From positions 2,930,804 to 2,994,803 of the forward strand of contig NZ_CP040297.1 of NCBI RefSeq assembly GCF_013393945.1: a stretch of DNA of 64,000 nt. The letters run 5' to 3'. The stretch is from Nostoc sp. TCL26-01 (GTDB lineage: Bacteria > Cyanobacteriota > Cyanobacteriia > Cyanobacteriales > Nostocaceae). The notes below the pieces were generated by a model. That model made no database searches and was not told the DNA's origin. It worked only from the letters and a program-made list of their open reading frames with translations. A program made the translations under genes and the position numbers. Positions 18,682-26,500 of this stretch are shown piece by piece. How positions within the stretch are numbered: the first letter of the stretch is position 1; every line of letters begins with the position of its first letter.

Positions 18682-20166
18682 ATGCTTTCCTTAGTTGATA
18701 CAACTCCACCGGAAATTATTGATGGTTTACCGAATATATCTGGATGGGAAGCTGAGGTTCTTACCGTAGTTAATCGTGATGCACCAGTGTTCTTACCTTC
18801 AACGAATCTGAAGTTAGAGGATGTGAATGCAGCATTTGCGATCGCCTTACATATGCACCAACCAACTATACCAGCTGGTGATAGTGGCGAACTGATCAGT
18901 AATCTGCAATATATGTTTGCTCATCCCCACGACGGGGACAACCACAACGCCGGGACTTTTGCCTATTGCTATAGTCGCATGGGCGATTTCATTCCCGAAC
19001 TGGTGAGTCAAGGTTGCAATCCCCGTGTTATGTTGGATTACTCTGGTAATCTATTGTGGGGACTCAGACAAATGGGACGCAACGATGTGTTAGATAACTT
19101 GAAGCGCATTACTTGTAACCCCACCTATCAACCCTATGTAGAATGGTTAGGGACAATGTGGGGTCATGCAGTCGTCCCTTCTACCCCCATACCAGATATT
19201 AAGTTGCATATTTTGGCATGGCAACAATATTTTGCCGCAATTTTTGGCTGGGAAGCATTAGCGCGAGTCAAAGGTTTTTCACCACCAGAAATGCACTTAC
19301 CCAATCACCCTGACACACTATTTGCCTTTATCAAAGCCCTCAAAGAATGTGGTTATCGCTGGCTACTAGTGCAAGAACATACTGTCGAAACAATTGATGG
19401 TAAATCTCTGAGTGATAAACATTTACCCCATCGTTTAATAGCGCGGAATTCTCAAGGCGAAACAATTAGTATCACAGCTTTAATTAAAACCCAAGGTTCA
19501 GATACTAAATTAGTGGGACAGATGCAGCCATACTATGAAGCCAAAACATTATCAAAACGCAACTTGGGTAATATATCGATCCCACCAATAGTCAGCCAAA
19601 TTGGTGATGGTGAAAACGGCGGCGTGATGATGAACGAATTTCCCAGCGCCTTTAAACAAGCTTGGTGGGATATGGTTAATCATGGTGGCAAAAAATCTGG
19701 GACTGTGGGAGTGTGTGGTACAGAATATTTAGAATTAATCGCAGCTGCTGGATGTCAATCGGAAGACTTTCCTACTTGTCAGCCAGTGGGGCAACATCTA
19801 ATATGGGAGAAGGTTTCTCCAGATAATTGTCAACCGGAAGCAGTGGAAAATGCTATCCAAGAATTAAAGCAAATTAATCCTAATTTTCATCTAGACGGAG
19901 CTTCTTGGACAAATCATATTAGTTGGGTTAAAGGATATGATAATGTTTTAAATCCTATGTATGAATTGAGTAGTTTATTTCATCAAAAATTTGATGAATT
20001 ATTGCTCACAAACTCAGCAGCATCTATTACTAAACAAGCTGATTATCGTCAAGCACTGCTACATAATCTTTTACTGCAAACCAGCTGTTTTCGCTATTGG
20101 GGACAAGGTGCTTGGACAGATTATGCGCGGGAAATTTACCAACGTGGTAAAAATGTCCTAGCATAA
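18682..20166 (+). CDS. Glycoside hydrolase family 57 protein
   Basis: A roughly 494-residue enzyme of GH57, the family of alpha-amylases, amylopullulanases and 4-alpha-glucanotransferases acting on glycogen-like glucans. Seen: LHMHQPTIPAGDSGELIS near residue 55, where the HxHQP motif is the family's conserved region 1, followed by GTMWGHAVVPSTPIPD, which fits region 2, and HLPNHPDTL. GH57 uses a Glu nucleophile and an Asp acid/base, which I did not assign. The open frame reaches GTG 18634, but GGAG lies eight bases before ATG 18682, making that the better start. It is on the same strand as the SDR gene, 166 bases downstream, with degenerate ACGAATT repeats between. Confidence 0.87.
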   Translation: MLSLVDTTPPEIIDGLPNISGWEAEVLTVVNRDAPVFLPSTNLKLEDVNAAFAIALHMHQPTIPAGDSGELISNLQYMFAHPHDGDNHNAGTFAYCYSRMGDFIPELVSQGCNPRVMLDYSGNLLWGLRQMGRNDVLDNLKRITCNPTYQPYVEWLGTMWGHAVVPSTPIPDIKLHILAWQQYFAAIFGWEALARVKGFSPPEMHLPNHPDTLFAFIKALKECGYRWLLVQEHTVETIDGKSLSDKHLPHRLIARNSQGETISITALIKTQGSDTKLVGQMQPYYEAKTLSKRNLGNISIPPIVSQIGDGENGGVMMNEFPSAFKQAWWDMVNHGGKKSGTVGVCGTEYLELIAAAGCQSEDFPTCQPVGQHLIWEKVSPDNCQPEAVENAIQELKQINPNFHLDGASWTNHISWVKGYDNVLNPMYELSSLFHQKFDELLLTNSAASITKQADYRQALLHNLLLQTSCFRYWGQGAWTDYAREIYQRGKNVLA

Positions 20167-20272
20167 AGTGTTTTGACTAGTCCGACTTCAGCTAAACCCT
20201 TAATCGGCAAGGTAATTCAGTTGGAAGATTTGTATTTCAGAATAATGTAATTAGTTGTAGCCTAGTCTGCGT

Positions 20273-20371
20273 TCAAACTTTGCAGAACATGATCTTATCA
20301 TCACCCACTGCATAGAAGTCGCGGATGAGTGCCTTCTTCTTGTAGCCGCACTTCTTGAAGCAACTAGCTAC
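20273..20371 (-). pseudogene. GNAT acetyltransferase C-terminal remnant
   Basis: Read on the minus strand, 33 codons spell CFKKCGYKKKALIRDFYAVG followed by DDKIMFCKV and a TGA. This matches the last strands of GNAT N-acetyltransferases of the RimI/RimJ type (G-F-K-x-E-A-x-x-R-D-x-Y). No start, acetyl-CoA-binding motif or N-terminal half is present, so this is a decayed fragment. It lies convergent to the ParD-like remnant. Confidence 0.6.
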
Positions 20372-20385
20372 TGTCAAACCTTTGA

Positions 20386-20544
20386 CTTAAAAGTGCAGAG
20401 GAGGAACTACATCAGCTGAAATTAAAAGTATTACAGTGAGATATGGCGATCGCATCTGAACAGCTAAACAATGGAGAATATACTGAATACGATGATGAGT
20501 CTTTACCCAGGTTACTGGAAAATATCAAGGCACGAGGATACTAA
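20386..20544 (+). pseudogene. ParD-like antitoxin remnant with an in-frame stop
   Basis: The frame reads LKSAEEELHQLKLKVLQ, a TGA at 20437-20439, then DMAIASEQLNNGEYTEYDDE and SLPRLLENIKARGY and a stop. The C-terminal half matches ParD/CopG-type antitoxins (helix, then GEYTEYD, then an acidic helix). The N-terminal ribbon-helix-helix domain is absent, and no ParE toxin follows. A single change of CGA to TGA would explain the nonsense codon. ATG 20443 could in theory start a 33-residue fragment, but this is more likely decay. Confidence 0.6.
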
Positions 20545-20607
20545 AAAACTGAAAAAAATTGTATTAATATAGAAGTTGAAGTAATATTTATCACATTTAT
20601 TATAGCT

Positions 20608-21516
20608 ATGCGAGACGCAGATAAGGATCGTCGCAAAAATCCCTCTGTCAACAATCCTCACCCGCCTGCCAAAGAACCACTTTCTTATCATGAGCTTAAA
20701 CACCTATGGAAGAATGCTCGTGCTGATGCACTTCAATGGGAACAACAAGCTAAAGTAAATCAGGAAGCTGCGTCTCAACTGACTCAAGTTCAGCAAGATA
20801 TCCAAACTTACCAAGTTGAGGTTCATGAATTACAAGAACGTGCAACACACAATTATCAGATATATCTGAATGAACAACAAAATTATCAGCAAGCTTTATG
20901 CCTTTACAATGGAGAAAAAACGAGAGTAACTGAATTAATTACCCAATGTGATGAATGGGAAAAACGTGCGATAGAAAATCAGGAAGCTGCATCCCAACTG
21001 ACTCAAGTTCAGCAAGATATCCAAACTTACCAAGTTGAGGTTCATGAATTAAAAGAACGTGCAACACACAATTATCAGATATATCTTGATGAGCAAAAAA
21101 ATTATCAGCAAGCTCTACATCGTTACACTGAAGAAAAAGCAAGAGCGACTGAATTACTTGCCAAATATGAGGAAGTCAGGTCTGAGCGAGACAATTATTT
21201 AAGTATGTATAATGAAGTACAAATACAACTTAAATATGAGCGACGTTCTAAGGCTGGTATTAAGGGATGGGAAACTCGTCGTAAAGCCGAGAACGAAAGG
21301 CTAAAACGGGAAATTGCCGAGATGGTTGTTCTACTACGCGAATCTTTGGCAAGCAAAGATGAAGCTATAAATAATCTCTACGTTGTAGCAGATCGCATGG
21401 ATAGAATTCAATCTCTAGTAGATTCGGTGGAAGCAGAAACAACAGGCAATCCTGTAGGTTTGGTACAAAAGTTTAAACGTATCTGGCTTGCTATTAAAGA
21501 GATACTTTCAGAATAA
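20608..21516 (+). CDS. Coiled-coil protein with internal 73-residue duplication
   Basis: A 302-residue soluble protein, predominantly helical and rich in Gln, Glu, Lys and Ala. Residues about 51-195 hold two nearly identical copies of a 73-residue block beginning NQEAASQLTQVQQDIQTYQ; the DNA copies are offset by 219 bp and differ at few bases, so the duplication is recent. After it comes a basic GIKGWETRRKAENERLKREI stretch and a C-terminal helical tail. No enzymatic motif or family is recognised. It is 12 bases upstream of another coiled-coil gene on the same strand, so the two are probably co-transcribed and may form one assembly. Confidence 0.65.
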   Translation: MRDADKDRRKNPSVNNPHPPAKEPLSYHELKHLWKNARADALQWEQQAKVNQEAASQLTQVQQDIQTYQVEVHELQERATHNYQIYLNEQQNYQQALCLYNGEKTRVTELITQCDEWEKRAIENQEAASQLTQVQQDIQTYQVEVHELKERATHNYQIYLDEQKNYQQALHRYTEEKARATELLAKYEEVRSERDNYLSMYNEVQIQLKYERRSKAGIKGWETRRKAENERLKREIAEMVVLLRESLASKDEAINNLYVVADRMDRIQSLVDSVEAETTGNPVGLVQKFKRIWLAIKEILSE

Positions 21517-21528
21517 ACAAGCATCTTT

Positions 21529-22083
21529 ATGAGTCAAAAATCAGCATCAACTATAGGAACTCAAAATCAAGCAAAGCTGGGACAGCAAATTCGTAATATT
21601 GCCGATAAGCTTAAACAAGAAACAGAAATACAGATCAAAGCCACCTCTCGTATTTTAGGAGCTGCGGCTCAAATTTCCGAAAATCACGACCGACTGATTG
21701 ATGAGGTAGTTGAGATGGTTGAAGAAGACCTTAATCAACCATCTCAGACGTATCAAAATGATATTTATACAGTTGAGATTCTCAAACAAAAATTTAAAAC
21801 ATTAAGTGAAGCAAAGAATCACTTTAAGATAAAAGCAACTAGTTGGCAATCCCTTGTTAACAAATTAAATGATTCATCTTCTCACAAGCTTATACATAAG
21901 ATTAAAACTCATTCAGAACAAGTTTTGGAAAATAACAATATAGACAAATTTGAACATAATAGCAAAAATTCTGGAGCTTTGACAGTTCGTTTAGAAGCAG
22001 ATGTTGCAGCAATGTTTCCTAATTCTCAAGCAGTAAATGAAGCTCTACGTTTTTTGATTAGAATTACGAAGAATACTTGTTGA
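21529..22083 (+). CDS. Hypothetical helical protein
   Basis: A 184-residue Lys/Glu/Gln-rich protein predicted mostly helical. The N terminus (MSQKSASTIGTQNQAKLGQQ) is polar, followed by amphipathic helices and a C-terminal RLEADVAAMFPNSQAVNEAL helix. The closing segment resembles the DNA- or partner-binding tail of small regulators (ADVAAMFPNSQAVNEALR is reminiscent of BrnA/antitoxin-like C-termini), but no family can be named. It lies 12 bases after the coiled-coil gene, likely in the same transcript. Confidence 0.55.
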   Translation: MSQKSASTIGTQNQAKLGQQIRNIADKLKQETEIQIKATSRILGAAAQISENHDRLIDEVVEMVEEDLNQPSQTYQNDIYTVEILKQKFKTLSEAKNHFKIKATSWQSLVNKLNDSSSHKLIHKIKTHSEQVLENNNIDKFEHNSKNSGALTVRLEADVAAMFPNSQAVNEALRFLIRITKNTC

Positions 22084-22176
22084 AACAGCGAATCACTATC
22101 ACTAGATACATTACATTTGATTACCTTTGGCTGATTATGAAAAGAAGATGATTAGAATAAACTTTTTTGTGGCTAA

Positions 22177-22800
22177 TCAGCGACTCATAGCAAAAATTTG
22201 TTCTGCCGTTAGGGGAATATTAGGAAACAATTTAGAATCAATTCTATCCTGTCCTTGAAATACCTTTGGCGGTAAATATTCTCCATCTTCAAGTTGGTAG
22301 ATTGTAATAGTCGGTTGCTTGGGAGAACCAATAAACCGAATGCCACCGAAAGCAGCATAGTCTATGATAATATACTCGAAAACACCCAAATCCTCATATT
22401 CTGCCAGCTTTGTCAGATAGTCATCTTTCCAGTTATTACTAACAACTTCAATGATTCCTGGTGGGGGAATGTAAGCAGCAGCAGAACTAGAGCTAGTTTT
22501 CATTCTCTGCCATTCCTCCCTAGCAAAGATCACAATATCTGCTTTGCGGCTTTTTTCCTTTTCTCCTGATGCTATTTTGAGCCGAACCTGCTTAGACTGG
22601 CGCGACACGTAAGGTAGATTATTTTCTTGGCAGTGATTTTCTAAGTAAGCACACAGCCTCTGAATTAAATCCTCATGATTAGCATTTGGTTCTGATAATG
22701 GCACAGGAATCCCATCTAATAGTTCAAACTCTCTGCCTGAACCATCATCCCAGGCCAGAAACTCCGCAAAAGTCAGTGGTTGTGTAACGGTTGCGTACAT
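22177..22800 (-). CDS. Uma2 family (DUF820) nuclease-like protein
   Basis: A 207-residue member of the Uma2/DUF820 family, of the PD-(D/E)xK nuclease superfamily and greatly expanded in filamentous cyanobacteria. Seen: the N-terminal LTFAEFLAWDDGSGREFELLDG, then RKADIVIFAREEW and IIEVVSNNWKDDYLTKLAEY, which contain the family's D...ExxS/K-type core (D in ADIVI, E in IIEVVS, K in TKLAEY). Function is unproven; members are often linked to mobile or toxin-antitoxin DNA, which fits the decayed neighbourhood. It is divergent from the antitoxin gene at 22931. Confidence 0.88.
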   Translation of the reverse strand: MYATVTQPLTFAEFLAWDDGSGREFELLDGIPVPLSEPNANHEDLIQRLCAYLENHCQENNLPYVSRQSKQVRLKIASGEKEKSRKADIVIFAREEWQRMKTSSSSAAAYIPPPGIIEVVSNNWKDDYLTKLAEYEDLGVFEYIIIDYAAFGGIRFIGSPKQPTITIYQLEDGEYLPPKVFQGQDRIDSKLFPNIPLTAEQIFAMSR

Positions 22801-22930
22801 CGCCTTCTTCCTCTTGCTGACGGGTACTTGACTCTACTTCTGAAATCATAGCTTGAGGTTGGGTAAGGGAGGGCGATCGCTCCTTCAAGGAGAAGATAAT
22901 ATAAATACAAAAGTAGTTTTGAGATTATGT

Positions 22931-23152
22931 ATGGGTACTTTATCAGAGATTGAGGCAGCGATTAGACAGCTACCAGAAGATGATATTCGTCAACTTGCAA
23001 CATGGCTGCAAGAATATTTAAATGAGATATGGGATCAACAAATTGCAGAAGACTTGAAATCAGGCAAATTAGATAAACTCATGGCTAAAGCAGAAGCAGA
23101 CATTGCAGGTAACAGGGTCAAGAATATCAATGAAGTCATTTGCAACAAGTGA
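22931..23152 (+). CDS. Antitoxin-like protein of a type II TA pair
   Basis: A 73-residue protein beginning MGTLSEIEAAIRQLPEDDIR with a WLQEYLNEIWDQQIAEDLKS segment, typical of small cyanobacterial antitoxins encoded just before a RelE/ParE-superfamily toxin. The start is ATG 22931, which begins the conserved part; the open frame extends upstream to 22853 through unlikely sequence. Its last 23 bases overlap the start of the downstream toxin remnant, the usual coupling in TA operons. Because the toxin is truncated, the antitoxin is an orphan unless it serves another toxin. Confidence 0.65.
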   Translation: MGTLSEIEAAIRQLPEDDIRQLATWLQEYLNEIWDQQIAEDLKSGKLDKLMAKAEADIAGNRVKNINEVICNK

Positions 23153-23237
23153 TTTTTGGGAAGCTTATGCAAACCTACCAGAAGATATCAAAGAACAAGC
23201 CCAAAAAGCTTATCAACATAGAGAGCGATCGCCATGA
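23130..23237 (+). pseudogene. Truncated toxin of a type II TA pair (RelE-superfamily-like)
   Basis: A 35-codon frame starting MKSFATSDFWEAYANLPEDI, the characteristic N terminus of cyanobacterial ParE/RelE-fold toxins (strand, then a helix with LPxxI). It ends early at a TGA right after a HIP1-containing stretch (GAGCGATCGCCA). The rest of the roughly 90-residue toxin, with its catalytic strands, is missing and was not found in the next 280 bases. So the operon has lost its toxin. Confidence 0.6.
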
Positions 23238-23520
23238 TTGCCTGTTACACTAAATTCTAAAAATAGGGTAAAGGCGCATTGAATTTGGTTAATACAATCT
23301 ACTAGATAAGCCATTTTAGTAAATCTCCAACATAAAATTCGAGCCTATTTATAAAGTAAATATTAAGGTAGGGTGTGTTACGGCTGTGCAAAGATTTAGG
23401 AGTTTGAGAGAGTAGAAATCAGCCGTAACGCACTATGTTTCTCGGTGCGTTAAGCGTTGCTATAATGCACTCTAAAATTTAAGGTTTACTTTATCCTTTA
23501 AGTCACAATGTAGAAATTTT
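23238..23520. other. Intergenic region after the TA remnant
   Basis: About 280 bp without a gene. It holds a widespread cyanobacterial repeat near 23370-23455 with imperfect arms GTAGGGTGTGTTACGGC and GCCGTAACGCAC, which can fold on itself. Confidence 0.45.
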
Positions 23521-26500
23521 TTAGAAAGGCCACCAGCTAGGCTTTGTAGTTAACCAGCCAATCGCAGAATCCCACCAACCTTGAGCAGTATCCCAGTATT
23601 TTTTGAGGCTTCCTCCAACGTATTCATAATATTTATTTAACTGACCTTCAACATAATAAAATTCTTTTTGTATATTTCCTAACCACTCAATTTTCTCAAT
23701 GAGTTTACCTGCTGAGTTGAAGGTTCTTCTCAAATAGTTCCCTGCATCATTGAAGTAGTTTTCTATTTGTCTACCATCAGGAAGAAAATCTATTTTCTCA
23801 ATGAGTTTACCTGCTGAGTTAAAGGTTCTTCTCAAATAGTTCCCTGCATCATTGAAGTAGTTTTCTATTTGTCTACCATCAGGAAGAAAATCTATTTTCT
23901 CAATGAGTTTACCTGCTGAGTTGAAGGTTCTTCTCAAATAGTTCCCTGCATCATTGAAGTAGTTTTCTATTTGTCTACCATCAGGAAGAAAATCTATTTT
24001 CTCAATGAGTTTACCTGCTGAGTTGAAGGTTCTTCTCAAATAGTTCCCTGCATCATTGAAGTAGTTTTCTATTTGTCTACCATCAGGAAGAAAATCTATT
24101 TTCTCAATGAGTTTACCTGCTGAGTTAAAGGTTCTTCTCAAATAGTTCCCTGCATCATTGAAGTAGTTTTCTATTTGTCTGCCATCAGGAAGAAAATCTA
24201 TTTTCTCAATGAGTTTACCTGCTGAGTTAAAGGTTCTTCTCAAATAGTTCCCTGCATCATTGAAGTAGTTTTCTATTTGTCTGCCATCAGGAAGAAAATC
24301 TATTTTCTCAATGAGTTTACCTGCTGAGTTAAAGGTTCTTCTCAAATAGTTCCCTGCATCATTGAAGTAGTTTTCTATTTGTCTACCATCAGGAAGAAAT
24401 TCTGACACTAAATTACCAAGTGAGAAGAAAAAGCCTTTCCCAAACTCATCTATAATTGCTTTTGCAATTTTACCGATGTCTTGAATAGCACCGTTATAAA
24501 TACCTTTTGCAATGCTATCTAAATTGGTTGTAACTCCATCGTAAAGACCTCTGGCAATACTCCGTAAATCCTGAGTTACTCCATTGTAAAGACCCTTTGC
24601 AATATCACTAATATCTTGAGTTACTTCCTTATATAAAGCACTCGCAACACCGACAACACCCCCCGTAAAATTCTCATACAGGAATTTAGCTGTGTCTCCT
24701 AACTTAAGTCCATAGGTCTTCGTTACCAGTGCCAAATCCTTTGCTGCACCCAACATATCACGACCACTTTCCTTCAACCCAGTCGCCAACTCACTAAATG
24801 CTTGAGTCACTTGGGGAGAAGTACCCAAAAGGACAGTACCCGCAGTAAGTAACGTGGGATCGCCAGTAATAACACCTAGTGCATAAACTTTTAATGCCCC
24901 CTCTCCTCTAGTTTTATCAATAAAAGCCTTAACATCATTCTTGACATCAGCAAGAGAACCTGCGCTCTTGTTATAAAGAGGCACAATCTTTTCAACTTCC
25001 CCTTTTTTAACTAAAGGCAGACCCAAATCCCCTATAGGGAACAAAGTAGAAGTCAGACCTAATCCAAGATCGATTTTCAGTGTCGGAAATAGATTCGTAT
25101 CATTCAGCTTTGATAAACGAACTTTAGGATCGGAATCAACCCCCGAAGGACTATCATCTAGGCGAAGTCCGAGTTGCCCTATCAAAGAAACTCTTCCAGC
25201 AATATCAATCAACGGCACAACTGTTATTATGTCTAGGGTTCCTGTTATGATTCCAGTTACCGTAGGATTGAGAGAAAATAACATATTTCCTACAGTTCGA
25301 CCTGAAGGAGCTTTCGCCCCACTTTCAATCACATAGAATCCTTGTGTATCAAAACCTACAGTTGTATCAACTAACATTGAGATGATGGCTTCGATATCAA
25401 CCCCGACACTGACACCTGCAATCCCGTAAAAAGTAAACACGGTTGTGCTAGGTAATACCGTAAATTTCTTTCCAAACGAAGCAAGAGTTTGTTTAATATC
25501 TAAACTAATAAGGTTAGTATCCTTACCACTTAGAAGATTAAAAACATTATCGACTTTGACTAAATCTAAACTCAAATCCAGAATATCAAGTCCCTGTTGT
25601 CCTGTTTTATCATTGATTTGCTGAAGAGTTTTCCCTTTAAACTGATCAGGGTTAATCAAAAGCTGAAGCCCTTTAGGCGCACCAATAATATCTAGTAGAT
25701 TCTTGTCTAGTAGAGGTATTTTCTCTGTGAGAATTGTACGAATATCTTTAGGAATCGGATTAGAGTTAACCAAATCTCCTAAAAATAAATTGATAATATC
25801 TCCCTGTTTACCCTTAAAAAGACTAGCGATTGCAGTAATGCTGTCATCATTTTTAACTGTATAGTTAGCTTGACCTGTAACTAGATCGTATTGAACACTA
25901 GCATTCCATGTAAAACTGCTTAAATTAAGTTGTTTGAGCAATGGAATATTGATATTAGCAATCGTAAGTGCCGCATCTAAAGCTAAATTACCAGTTAAAG
26001 AAATGGCATCTTTTTTACCCAAAATATTATCTAAAGAGAGGGTATTATTGCTACCTAACAGATAAAAACGCTCATTCGTAACAGTATCAAAATCACTAAA
26101 AATGAGTTTTGCTACCGGATTCAAAATTGCATTGGTAATACTTACTTGACCTGTGATCAATTGACCAATGTTTGCTGTACCGTCAAAACTTCCCTTAATC
26201 GGTAACTGTGCATCGATAGTGCCTCCTTCTAAAATAAAGGGGCCATTTGCCAGATCGATACCAAAGCGTAAATCAAGAGCTAGATTAGGCGTAGCTTGCA
26301 AATTTCCCTTGAGAGTAAACTTGGCTAAACCCGCATCAAAACTACTAGATGTATTTGCTAATGGCAATGTGTCGCTAACTGAGGGATTGTAGCGCAATAA
26401 CAACACATCATTGGTGAGAACATTCCCACTAAAGAATTGCTGCGGGGTAATAATTTTCTCAACAACTATATTACGAGATGCTAGATAAGCTTTCGTTCCT

